Below, piece by piece: positions 21,958 through 33,247 of a stretch of DNA of 64,000 bases. This stretch comes from Labia minor (lineage: Eukaryota; Arthropoda; Insecta; Dermaptera; Spongiphoridae), in NCBI GenBank assembly GCA_963082975.1, contig OY720347.1, forward strand, positions 31,141,398 to 31,205,397, read 5' to 3'. The notes below the pieces were generated by a model. The model saw nothing but the letters and a program-made list of their open reading frames with translations. It was not told the DNA's origin and did no database searches. Both the position numbers and the translations under genes were made by a program. Position 1 is the stretch's first letter, and each line of letters starts with the position of its first letter.

Positions 21958-22366
21958 ATTTTTTAAAATATTTCTTATTTAATATTTTCTGAAAAAAATT
22001 ATAAAATATTTATATGAATTTAATGTAAGTACCCATTATAATTTGTGAGATTTGTTGCTATGACAATGTTTGTATTTTCTTTCTTCAATATTATAATTTC
22101 TAATAAAATGTGTTCTACAATATGCAAAAAAATCGTTATTCACCAATCACTGTTAGAAATATTCATCATATATCCTTGTCCTTATGAGATCGTAAGCCAG
22201 AAATTAATTAATAAAATGACGTAAAGTACCTAAAGTTGTGATGGGGGTCCGTCAAAAAAAATTTTTTCAAGTGGGGGTCCGTGGAGTACATAAGTTTAAG
22301 AACCTATGAGTTAAGGTATATAACTAGATTGTGATTTGTAAAATAAAATTAAAAAAAAAAAAAAAA

Positions 22367-23039
22367 TTATATTTTAATATATAATACTCAATATGTTAAA
22401 GTATATCAAAATACTATCTACATATAAACAATTTAATTAAAAATTATTATTATTTATGTGTACAAATATAAACACTTAAAAAAAAAAATAAATGTATGTT
22501 TATTTTGTTTATATGTTTAGGATAACATATAAAAGGCTTTCTCAAGAATAAAACATTAAAAAATAATTAATTACAATACAAATTTAATTTTAAAATAATA
22601 TGATTTTATTATAAATTTTTAATTATTTTTTTTACATTATGATCTATTAAAAATATTTAATATAGATAAAATAATATATTATTTTAAATAATATGAAGTT
22701 TTAATTTTAAATTTGGCTGTATATGCCTGTACACATATTTATATTACGAAAACTATAATATATAAGTATATGAAAATAAAAATTATATTTTGAACCAGAA
22801 AATTCAAATTTACAATATTTTTTTTCAAATAATTATATAATTCAAAATTTTTATCTAAAATAAATATTTAAATTGAAAACTGGATATAACCGAGATATTA
22901 AACTTAAATTTAATTTTACTTTATTTTATCAGTTAATAAACTTTTTTACCAATTTATTAATTTATTTATTTAATTTTTACATATTTTCTTAATCATAATA
23001 ATTTAAACCAAAATATATATCCCCTTACTTCTTATTATA
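22367..23039. other. AT-rich intergenic DNA
   Basis: Downstream of the Jockey poly(A); no feature recognised. Confidence 0.5.
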
Positions 23040-23265
23040 AAATTCTATTTGACTCGTAAGATCTTTTCTCTATATAGGTGGGAGTTACAAAAAGAGATAG
23101 AGAGAGGGTGGAAGAGATATAAGTGCAATCTCTGCTTATTCCATTTTAAGACCATTGGACTGTTAATAGCCGTTGGATTTTTATCTGCAATTGCCAATTT
23201 ATTCAGAACATAAATAAAACTAACGACTACTGCTTGACATAATTACATGCTTAAAAAAGATTTCC
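23040..23265. other. mildly GC-richer non-coding island
   Basis: Includes a GAGATAGAGAGAGGGTGG purine tract followed by about 130 bases of mixed composition. No ORF or TE signature is visible. Confidence 0.25.
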
Positions 23266-24999
23266 TATAGAAAGCGAAACATATTATTTTATTTTTATTT
23301 TTATTTAAAATTAAAAAAGATTCACTTAAAACTTCCTAAAAATCACACAATTTCTTTAAAAGATTTAGAAAGAAGCCTCAATGAGAAAAACTTAAATAGA
23401 AAAGGAAATAGAAAAACTCTACTATGAATATATTATGATTTAATATTTATATATTAGAAAAATGCACAAATATTTTTTTAAATATTAAATTTTGGACCTG
23501 AGAGAAAAAATTATCATAACTCATTTGTTTAAATTTAAAAATAACTTAAGAATTTGTCAGCAACAAAATGTTTTGATAGTATAATTTATTTTAATTGAAA
23601 ATTTAATTGATAAATATTGATAATTGATAAATATTTTTCTTTATTTATTCATCCTAAAAAAATTCTAAAAATTATTTTGATTGATTCAATATAATTCCTA
23701 ATCATTATTAGTAACAATTATTATTTTTTTGATTGATTGTAAGAATACTTGATTTTGCTCTTTAAACTGAACTATCTATTTTGTGTTTATCAGTTATTTC
23801 TAGTTTTGTCTCAGTTTCTTTAAAAGTAAATAAATAAATAAATGAAAACAAAAAAACAACAATCAAGAAATAACCTATATAAAATCCATATCTATGGTTA
23901 AGTATATATACATTTCATATTTTTATTTGTCTTATATTATTTTCAGCTAAAATATCATAAATTAATTGTGTCATTTTTTTTTCTATTTGGTTTACTTTTT
24001 CAAATCTTCATTTTCATTAATTTTCTTCAAGATAAATTCTTCAAGATAAAAATATTTGTCCAGTAGGTGTAGTTTAGACAGACTATATATATATATAAAT
24101 ATTTTTATATTATTTTTTATCCAATCCTCTTTTATTGTCTATTTCATCAATAAGTTGTTTGTGGACTTTCTTTATATTCAAAATCATTTTTTAAATATGT
24201 TAAGGCAGGGATTTCTATTTTTTTAAATGTGTTCAAAACGATCTACACAATCGCTATTAATTATATTAAAGAAAAAATTAGCATTTATATACGTAATATA
24301 AATAAATCCTTTCTATATATAAATATATATTATTTTTTTTCATTTGCATAAAATCTATAATTTTATTTCTTTGTAGATTTTCTATTAATAATAAAAAATA
24401 CATTCAATTTGATTTAAATTATTTTTTACTTTTAAGATAAAAGTAATATGCTTTAGATATATATTATTTATATATTTATATATTATATTTTATTAGGTAC
24501 AACCAATATTTAACAACTGATAATTCATAATAAATAATTCTTTAAATTGGTCATTTATAATTGATTAATTTTTTTTATAATCCCCTATTAACAACTATCA
24601 TAAGAAATTTTTATTTTCTTTGAGAGAGAGTGAGCTGTAATAATTCAACGTTTTCTTATGTCTACTTTGTATAATTAGTACTTAAAATTCTTAGACATTA
24701 TAATTTAACTTAATCGGAAATTTCATGAGGGAAAAGACTAAAAGTTAAATGTAAGGGTAATTATCCAAAGGACAAAGAGTACACATATATTTTAATTTAA
24801 ATTGTCTTTTAATGGTAGTTATAAAGATTATATATATATATATATATATATTATACTATTTATACCTATATTTAAATAACCACTTATTATTTGTGGTGTT
24901 TATTCATTTAGTTATACTCTTGTTTTGGATGTTGAAGTCACATCATATATATATATATATATAGGATATAATAGATTGATTAACTATTGATACAAATTT
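23266..24999. other. AT-rich intergenic DNA
   Basis: TA microsatellites at about 24829-24851 and 24943-24962; nothing else recognised. Confidence 0.5.
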
Positions 25000-25500
25000 T
25001 ATGATAAACAATAATATTTTGCTTGATATTGACTTAACAAAATCGGGATACCAATTATCCTCTTTATGAGAATAATTTACTGGATGGTAAATAAAGCATT
25101 TGAGCTTTTTCATCATAAAAAGCATTTTATTGTGCGATTTTGAAACAGCTATCGTAAAATTGCATATTTTCGCACGTTTGCCAATTAGCATTGAGTAATT
25201 GATACTCGTAAATCGTCCAACAGTCATCGGTTAATGACATTTACCAACATCGAGCAAACGGTAGGGCCTATTCATTTAAAAACAAACTGACATCTATTAC
25301 GGAAAGCGGCAATTTTTTATATATCAGAATAACGATTTTCCGACACCATGTTTTTTTTTGTCGATATATTTCTATAAATGTGACTGAATTGTGGTTCGAA
25401 CAACGAGAAAAAGAGACGAACGGAGGGAAAAATATTACTAAAAAAAGATGAATGTGGAGGTGTGAGAGAGGGGAATGTGAATGAACCCCTCTCCCCATTG
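25000..25500. other. GC-richer non-coding island
   Basis: About 500 bp of mixed composition with many CG dinucleotides (TTTCGCACG, AAATCGTCC, CATCGAGC). Short open frames on the minus strand show no family features. Candidate regulatory element. Confidence 0.35.
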
Positions 25501-27178
25501 AAAAAATATTTTATAATTAAACGTTCAACAGTGTTATTAAAATTTACTGACAAAACAAAATCCAATTAAATTTGAGTGCGTTTTCAGATTCCACTCTATT
25601 TGACTGACAAGAAAATTCTACATTGTTGAATGTATAAAATATTATATTTTACAATTCAAAAAGTGGAATAAGAGCCAATGCATATTTTGTATATCTTAGC
25701 CAGAAGCAAAAATATATTTGGACATCATTAATTTTTAAGATTAAAATTCAAGTTTAATTTTCTAAGGTCAATATTTTGAAATCGGTTGTTTTATTAAAGG
25801 GTGCCAAAAAAGGATTAAGAAAATGAAAATTATTCTAATAAGAAATTTGCTCTTATTGATTAGGAAGTACTTTATTATGAAATATAAAAAAAAAATAATT
25901 ATATTATATCTATTTAATTAAAGAGCAGGGAATGAATGTAAATTGATTAAATAAATATCAAAAGAAAAACAAAACAATAGATTAAATTATTTAACAAACA
26001 AAAACAAAAAATAAATAAATGTAAAACAAAAAAATGAATACTCAGAGAAAGTCAATTATTTTAATTAACCAATAAATTGCATTTTTCTTGATAATAAACA
26101 TTTATTTATTTCAATAAATTTACTTTAATCAATTAATTATAATATAGAAATCAAATTTATTAAAAAAATACTATATTTATAAATATATTCAGTATATTAA
26201 ACTAATATATAATATCGAATAACTATAAAGGAAACGAAAAATATAAACGAATTATAATATATATAAAAGTTAAATATTAATATAAATACTAAAAAAACTT
26301 GTATTAATTAATTTATCAGTTAGATTTATTATTATTATTATGTAATCTTAAAATTTTATAATTTATTTTTTATTTTATTTTTAAAATTTATGTCATGTAT
26401 ACAATAGATAATCAATAGATAAATTTTAAATTACAAAAATAAATTTATGCATTTAATATATAGATGTATTTTTATGTAACAAAATAATAACATAATAATA
26501 AATTATTTTATTGATTGTTATATACATTACCTATATATTTATTCTATGTCTAATAAAAATATGTTAATATATATATATATTATTTATATATATTTTTCAT
26601 GTTTTATATTATTTTTATAGTTTAAATGAAACAAAATAAAACAAAAATAATTGTTTATAAAGATACACCAATATTTTTTTTTGTTATCATTTAAATTATA
26701 ATTTTTAAATATTAGCAATTAATTATAATAGAAAAATTGTAGCAATATGTAAACATTGAAGAATTGGCTGAGGTAAAGATAGTTGGAGGAATAGGGAATT
26801 TTCGAGTTCAGAAGTGCTATAGAGATACCTAGATATTAAAGTATGCTAAGATATGTATCTTGAAATTTTGTTTAATTCAAAATTAAAAAAAAAAATTGAA
26901 AAAGTTTCCCAATTATATTAAATACATGCGAGCTCTTAATTTATTCAATGTTTGTTGTTGGTTTCATTGGTTGTAAAATTTTAATAAATTTTATTGAATC
27001 TTATCTTATTATACTAGCAAATATATATATATATATATATATTTGTATTTTTGAAATATTAAACCCCTCTAGGGATTTTTTTAAAATTCACACCATAGAT
27101 AATTTTTATAAAGAAAAATCGATGTCTCGAGAAAAATCATCTTTCTTAATTTAAAATAGGAATTTTAATAATAAAAAA
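25501..27178. other. AT-rich intergenic DNA
   Basis: Long, very A/T-rich stretch with a TA tract at 27020-27042. No element ends or coding seen. Confidence 0.5.
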
Positions 27179-27257
27179 ATGGCGCCGAGAAACGCCGGGC
27201 AACGCTTCCTAATATATAAATACAAAATATAAATAAAATAAAATTAAAAATATTTAT
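27179..27257 (+). mobile_element. Helitron-like 3' end remnant
   Basis: GGCGCCGAGAAACGCCGGGC and GGGCAACG match the GC-rich terminal motif of the copy ending near 8712. After a short gap the same ~30 A/T-rich bases follow at both loci (27228-27257 here). Only the end region is recognisable. Confidence 0.5.
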
Positions 27258-27264
27258 TTTAAAA

Positions 27265-27291
27265 ATATTTTGTAATCAAATTACGAAATAT
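27265..27291. repeat. 27-bp imperfect palindrome
   Basis: Arms 27265-27276 and 27280-27291 pair at 11 of 12 positions around CAA. It resembles the AATCAAATTACGAAAT part of the tandem unit in the hAT leader at 19741-19830. Confidence 0.6.
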
Positions 27292-27512
27292 ATGTATATT
27301 ATGTTATATCCACAGGCCATACTTTTCTGTATTTCAGTACATCAATACATACATTTAAGGGCTTTATGTTTTATGACTAATCTTTTTTATTAATTTTAAT
27401 TTATGTTCTTTAATTATTTAAAATTGTTTTATTTATTTTGTTGTGATTATTTATTTTAAATAATATTCTTAACCTTAAATATTCATAGTTCATAAGGAAT
27501 AATTTTTTTAAT

Positions 27513-27543
27513 GTACCGAGTGGCGGCTCGGTGAACCAGGTAC
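27513..27543. repeat. GC-rich hairpin
   Basis: ACCGAG (27515-27520) pairs with CTCGGT (27527-27532) around TGGCGG; outer bases GTACC and GGTAC can also pair. It is isolated in A/T-rich DNA. It may be a Helitron-type terminal hairpin or a small structured site. Confidence 0.5.
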
Positions 27544-27999
27544 TTCTTATTATAGTTTATTAATATTCTTATATTTACGACTCGTTAACTTTTCATATTT
27601 ATATGCCTATATGTATTTCCTATATGTAATTTATATAAGATCTAACAGGGGGGAATTATATTATACTATTATTATTATTATTATTGAGAATTTAAGTGCA
27701 TATAAGAAGTTAAGGCCATTAGTGCCACTCATTTTATCATCCATCTTAAATGCAGGCCATCCCTAATCATTTTCATTAATTTCTCTGCAATCTCATCAAA
27801 GTGCTTGAAGGTATCTTTACCAATTATTGAAATGCATTCTAATCTCAAACAATTCTATTTTATAATGATAAAAAAAGAAAAAAACTTCATTGTTTTTTTT
27901 ACCAAATATATAAATAAATTACTTTTTAAGTAAGTAATAATTTATTTTCATAAATTAATTATTCCTTGATTAATATATGAATTTATATATGAAATTTAA
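27544..27999. other. AT-rich DNA with a small mixed patch
   Basis: A (TTA)n run lies near 27665-27684. A mixed-composition patch spans about 27715-27840. No gene is visible. Confidence 0.4.
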
Positions 28000-28520
28000 T
28001 CGATTGAAATTCTCCCTGTATGAACAAATGATCTTGGGAACGAACAAAAGTACTAGACATTAGGAGTTTGGGTGCATAATTGGCACGAATGATGAGGAAA
28101 TGCGAATTCACTCTAAAACAAGAATGAATACAATGTAGAAGTGTATATGGTAGAGGAGTAGTACAAGAGTGACACATGTTCCGCTATAGTAGTGGCCACG
28201 CGTTCCAATGAGAGGAGGCTAGCCCTGGGGGCGGGAGCATTCAGCTTGAATGGTTTTAATGACGAAAGGCGCATGTGCCCAACCCCAACCTTCCTAACCC
28301 CGAGTTATAACGCGTCGGATTAAAACACCCTTAAATGCAACTGTCTACAATCCACCCCCGGGTGGCTGACGCACTAAAAGCCCCCAGGGATTCTTTGTGA
28401 GCCCATAGAGTCCCGTGGAGGGCCCACAGCCACTCAGAGATCCCACGTCTGACAATTGCTTGAGACGGTGCCTTCCGTTCCACGCACGTTCATTACACTT
28501 CGTGACTTGGATAATTATTG
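28000..28520. other. most GC-rich island in the window
   Basis: About 500 bp whose central part (28190-28480) is strongly GC-rich, with CCCCCGGGTGG, GGGGGCGGGAG and GGGCCCAC motifs. All frames are interrupted, so it is not a long exon. Options are a promoter or first non-coding exon of an unseen gene, a conserved enhancer, or an insertion of foreign composition. Confidence 0.4.
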
Positions 28521-29606
28521 CTTTTCATTTTCTTTGGATCAAATTTCGTTAGAGACAAACTTGACAGCTTATTTGAATGTTTAGATATAATTAAATGTAG
28601 TAACAAATTAATTAACATGAACATCTATTAATGTATTCTTGTAGTATACATTTACTATAATAAACGAATTTTAATAATTTTTAATGAATAAGAAAAAAAT
28701 AATATCTTTTTCATGTTTAATTTATTTATATATTTATAAATTTTTAATCTAAATTTAAATTATTTTAAGGAAATATGAACCTAGAATTAGATGTACGATA
28801 TGCAAAATTTGGGATTAGTCTTTAGAAATAGGAAACACTTGAATATAAGCGTATATATGTATATTTATTTTTTGAGAATTTTTTTTTAAACTAATTTTAT
28901 AAAATGAATCTTAATTTTTTTTATATTTTTATATTCATAAACAAAAAAAAAGAAAATTAAAATATCTTCGATATAATATATAATAATTTAAATGGTTGAT
29001 GAAGAGTTTCAACCAATTTATATTTATTATATTATATATTTACCTGATATAAGTCCGTGCCTGATTATAATGTAGGTATATATTAAGGCGTTTTCTGATA
29101 GTTTAAATAATTAAATTCACAAGCAGACATGCAGAGTTCTTAAAGTATTTTATAATAATAATTTAAAAATATATTTTAACAAATTATAGAATCTGATTAT
29201 TAAAATTTATCTTTTTTTCAATGTACTAATTTTTTGTTTTCTTGAAATGGAAAAATATAGTTGTATGTAAATTCCTTAAATTAAGTTTATTAATTAAATT
29301 TTAATCTGGTATACACACATTTAAGGAAATTTTGGGATTTTGAATCTTAGTCTCTGTGTGACCATTTGGTATTTTGGATTGAATGGATTTTTTTATATAG
29401 TGTGTTTTGAAACCCCTGTGATGTATTCCCTGCACTGTTACTGATACTAATCCAATTTGGTCCGACTGGTTCCTCTGCCTGAGAGCAACAGTTGAGTAGT
29501 AGATTAAAAATCTTGAAAATGTTTCCAAAATGGGAGCCTGAATGTCGAAATTTAAATCTTAAACTAACTTGAAAACAATATATATATATATATATATAGA
29601 ATATTC
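28521..29606. other. AT-rich intergenic DNA
   Basis: A mixed patch lies at about 29310-29510; no family or gene recognised. A TA tract spans 29579-29597. Confidence 0.45.
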
Positions 29607-29614
29607 CTTAAATA

Positions 29615-29812
29615 TAGGCTGACCAAACGTCCGGGATTGTCCCGTTTTTTAAATATTTCGTACTATTTTCAAAATTTGCTTCTAAAAAAAAGGTCAAACG
29701 TTTTCTGGACTAAGTTTTTGAACATTTCGTACTTTTTTTCAAAATTTTTTCAATTTGTCTCTAAAAAAAAAAAAAGCTCAACCGTTTGTTTGGTGTTTAT
29801 ATGGTCACCCTT
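29615..29812. mobile_element. hAT-type MITE
   Basis: The 198-bp element begins TAGGCTGACC and, read inward from the other end, AAGGGTGACC, a pattern of hAT termini. It is flanked by perfect 8-bp target duplications CTTAAATA (29607-29614 and 29813-29820). The interior has two GTACT...TTTCAAAATTT...TCTAAAAAAAA copies and no coding capacity. Confidence 0.85.
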
Positions 29813-29820
29813 CTTAAATA

Positions 29821-30456
29821 TATTTATATAATAAAATTAGTTAAAATTTAAAAATAATAATTATAGTACTTGTATAACTAAAAACCTATTACGATTTTAG
29901 CGGTTCATGTTTATTTTTATAAATGTCCTAAAAAATCCAACTTTGGGCTTTTATTGAAATAGAATCATTTCGATGATAGTATATATTTTTGTATATAAAA
30001 CAATTTTAATTTTAATGTGGGTGCTCATGATTTATTCATCCTATCCTCTTCTTTTTATTATGTTTGAAAAAAAAATAATTTCGTCACCCCTTTTCTCTCT
30101 CAACCTTCCTTTACCTAAATCCTTTATGGTTATTTATTATATAATATAAAATAACTGCGATAGCTGGATAAATTGACTAGCTTAGTTAGTACAAAGTTTT
30201 TCATTAAAAAATTATTCCTTTAGAGAGGGAAGGGTTGAGAATTTATTCTTCAAACGCCTTCACTTATTATTTGACTAGGAATTATTAAGCAATTTTCTTC
30301 TTCCCCCCTTTCTCCCCCTCTCTTTAACGCATCCAAAAATCAATTTATTTCCCTTAATTAATTTTTGAAAAATTTTTAGGAAAATAAAAACAAAGTTTTT
30401 TTTTGATATCTATTGCAAATCAAGAAATTACATTATTTAAGCTAATACATTGATAA
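29821..30456. other. AT-rich intergenic DNA
   Basis: A few C-rich short tracts (for example CTTCCCCCCTTTCTCCCCC near 30300); no gene or element. Confidence 0.45.
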
Positions 30457-30544
30457 ACAAAAAACAAAAAAAAAAAAAAAAAAAACAAAAAACAAAAAAC
30501 AAAAAACAAAAACAAAAAACAAAAAAAAAAAACAAAAAACAAAA
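30457..30544. repeat. A-rich minisatellite of CAAAAAA-like units
   Basis: About 88 bases of consecutive A5-A20 runs each separated by one C. Confidence 0.95.
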
Positions 30545-30749
30545 CATTGATATCAACATTCATTAAATATAAAACAATTTTTTTAATTAAAATACTTAAT
30601 TCCTATAGCTTATGCAAAAACAATATATTTTTAATTTTCTAATGTTTTTTTATTTCATAAATGTATTCGTAAAATCAGCATATTTGCTATTTGCATAATA
30701 ATAAGCTCTGGCTTAAATACAACTTCCAGTAAGGTACAATAATACAAGT

Positions 30750-31015
30750 TGGAATGAATTCATAAACACGCATTCGAGGTTGGAATGGGGTTTGTAATGA
30801 TGAGGGTGGGGGTGCCACGTGGCCTAAAGCCATCAATCCGCCCCTCCAATAAGCTTCCATGGATTGAGAGTCGATGAGGGGTCATCAATTCATTAAAGCC
30901 AGTCAAAATTCAAAATAAAGGAATCAACACACAAAAGAGCACGCACGCCTGTTGCTTTGTGATTCAACTTTCAATCAATTCTCCTTGGTATTGTTCCGAG
31001 GACGGTTTTTAAAAT
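30750..31015. other. GC-richer non-coding island
   Basis: About 260 bp with GGGTGGGGGTGCCACGTGG and several ATCAAT/ATTCA motifs, without ORF or TE resemblance. Candidate regulatory element. Confidence 0.35.
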
Positions 31016-31164
31016 AAATAACATTCATTATAGCCTATGCATTTTTAACAATAGTGGAATAATCCAAATAATAATTTGTTATCCAATTTTACATTTAAAA
31101 ATATCTCTATTTTGTTATTATAATATGTAAATTATAATTGATTAATCAATAAAAATAAAAACTT

Positions 31165-31425
31165 CTAACTTTGGAACACCCTACAAAAGGACATCATCAA
31201 GTCAGTAAGCAGGGTAGATGTGTTATATGATACTCATAATCTTTATCTTGATTTTCTTGATCAAACTCCACTACTTTTTATTTCAAGTAACCTCCCGATT
31301 TTAATCAAGTGAGCTGGGTGGACCTCGTTTCCATCAGAAAGAGAGAGAAATTTCCATAACAAGCCCGGGACTTGAACTCAAGACCACAAGGATGAAAATT
31401 AGACTTCGTGACATTTTTAAAACTT
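31165..31425 (-). mobile_element. tRNA-related SINE copy
   Basis: On the minus strand it reads GAGTTCAAGTCCCGGG, a Pol III B-box-like sequence, followed by a body shared with the copies at 47.07-47.31 and 58.64-58.90 kb (AGCTGGGTGGACCTCGTT, CAAGTAACCTCCCGATTTT, AAGGACA...TCAAGTC on the plus strand). The tRNA-like 5' part is incomplete. Shared architecture at three loci supports a SINE family. Confidence 0.7.
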
Positions 31426-32750
31426 AATATATAATAAGAATATTGTTATATGAAACTAATCATGTTAATAATTCGTTGATTCTCCTTCTCCCTAAGGGAT
31501 TCGGATAATTAACAAAAACAAACAAATAAATAAATACATTTTATAAAATTACTTATCATTAAATATGAAATGATATTTTTTAATTGATGTATATGTTACG
31601 TTAATACATCTGATGAATTTATTAATATATAACCGGTTATCTAAAATTTTAACCAATATAATAAGTGGTTATAAATTATTTAAACTGATTATTTTACATA
31701 CCTAATGACCATATCCATTTGAATGAATTGATTAACTTTAATATAAAAGAATTATTAAAGAATAATACTATTTTATATTTATTGTACAATAAATGATTTT
31801 TAATATTTTCAAAAATTAATAAATAAATATGTAAACATGTCAAACATTTTATAAGATTTATCTCCATTCATTTCTAAGATACCTGCATGGATCAAACAAA
31901 TTTCTCTTTTGATAAACCTTCCTATTTAATTATTGATTCAATTTTATAGGTAAGAGGATTAAAGATTTAACTATCATGCAATCCGCTTACAATTAAATAT
32001 TTATTTTATAAATCTGCATATAAATAAAAAAAAAATATTCAATTTATTGGGTTTATTTGAAAAATTAATCAACTTGTTTGGTTAAATAAGCATTGTAGAA
32101 CAGGTTTTTTTACTTTTTTTTCTTACAAATTGTAAATGGCTTCTGATTATTAAATAAATGTCCTTTAAAATATATTAGACCAGCATTCGGGGATAAATTT
32201 AGTGAGCATTAATTTAGCAATTATATTAATTATTAAATCAATTATTTAATTTATAATACAAAAAAAAGAAGAATAATTTATAATAATAATAATAATAACA
32301 ACAATTATTATAATTTATTAGTTTTTAAAAAAAATAATATTAATAACTATTAATTAAAAATTTAATTTCACAAGGATAGAAATATTTCTAAAAGTTACTT
32401 TTCTTTATATAGGGTAGAAATAATTTATATGACTGGAATATATTTACTATACTATACCTATCTGTTGTTTATAATGCATATTTTTATTTTTGCTTTTTTA
32501 AAAAGATTTTTATTAGCCTTCTTATTTTTATATTAATTTGTAGATTTCTAAATATAAATATAAATATTAGATTAAATAGCCATTATAGAATTTTAAGATT
32601 TTACACAAATCTATTATAAGTATTGGTCATCTTGATTATACTTTCATTAACCCATTCTCTTTCTTAGTTTTTTAAATTATATATATATATATATTACTTA
32701 TATATATTATTACTATTATAACTTATTGTAAATATAAAATATAATATATA
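31426..32750. other. AT-rich intergenic DNA
   Basis: Nothing recognised. Confidence 0.5.
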
Positions 32751-32752
32751 TA

Positions 32753-33245
32753 CAGTAGATCCTCGGGAAACACAAAATACTCTAAGTTATAGAGGTTTTA
32801 AGTTATCAAGGGTCTATGTTAGGGATAGGTTAATAACATTTTTTTAAAGACTAAATCATGTCGTTTCTTAAAATTCTCTAACTAGCCATTGCTGGCTTTA
32901 AAATTTTTGATTTTCAGCGAATTAACGAACTCTTTAGCTTTTTCTTTCAGTATGGGTCCACTAACACTGATGTTTTTGTTTCGACACTGTTTGAACCACG
33001 TAAACAAACATTGTTCTAAATTAGGGAATTTGGCAATTTTTCGTCTTTTACATTGAAGACTTTCCCCTTGATTTATTCATGATTTCAGCTTCTGATGGCC
33101 AATACAAAGATTACTTATTTAAGTTATCGAGGTTGCGTATTTTAAGTTATTGAGGTTTTGGGATCGGATGGGAAGGGAACATATTATTTTTTGAAATTAT
33201 AGAGGTTTTTAAGTTACCGAGGTTTGAGTTATCGAGGTTCTACTG
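32753..33245 (-). mobile_element. pogo/Tigger-type element, internally deleted
   Basis: The 493-bp element has ends CAGTAGATCCTCG and (inward from the right) CAGTAGAACCTCG. TA lies on both outer sides (32751-32752, 33246-33247), as in the Tc1/mariner superfamily. The subterminal parts repeat AAGTTATCGAGG-like motifs at both ends. On the minus strand it keeps a DNA-binding domain only. Confidence 0.88.
32855..33049 (-). pseudogene. Tigger CENP-B-like HTH domain fragment
   Basis: Translation gives LEQCLFTWFKQCRNKNISV, then SGPILKEKAKEFV, NFKASNG, a stop, and LENFKKRHD. This is the HTH_Tnp_Tc5/CENP-B-type DNA-binding domain. The conserved Trp of the ASNGW motif is a TAG stop. The DDE catalytic domain is absent, so the relic cannot encode an active transposase. 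Confidence 0.85.
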
Positions 33246-33247
33246 TA

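Larger units (their letters stand above)
18982..22308 (+). mobile_element. complete hAT transposon (ZBED5-like type)
   Basis: The 3,327-bp element starts CAGTGGTTCTTAAACT and its other end, read inward, starts CATAGGTTCTTAAACT: 16-bp inverted repeats with two mismatches. The 8-bp target duplication is perfect: AGTTAAGG at 18974-18981 and 22309-22316. Subterminal GGGGGTCCG motifs recur, at least two near each end and in the same orientation, and probably bind transposase. A ~1.1-kb leader with three tandem arrays precedes a single intact transposase ORF (20063-21922). Ends, target duplication and ORF are all in order, so the copy is potentially autonomous. It sits inside the 3' UTR of a Jockey element in the same orientation. 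Confidence 0.95.
14674..22366 (+). mobile_element. Jockey-clade non-LTR retrotransposon, split by a hAT insertion
   Basis: It carries a gag-like ORF1 with three CCHC knuckles, an ORF2 with AP-endonuclease and reverse transcriptase and no RNase H, a 3' UTR and a poly(A) tail (22351-22366) preceded by AATAAA. The 3' UTR is interrupted at 18981/18982 by a 3,327-bp hAT element; removing it and one copy of AGTTAAGG rejoins the UTR. Both ORFs are open, so the copy looks recent. The 5' end is uncertain: a T20 run (14654-14673) precedes it, and TTATATTTT occurs both before that run (14649-14657) and right after the poly(A) (22367-22375). This is a possible but low-complexity target duplication. Confidence 0.88.

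Noticed and set aside
14649..22375. TTATATTTT as target-site duplication of the Jockey element
   Set aside because: Both copies adjoin homopolymer runs and the motif is low complexity; too weak to fix the 5' end.
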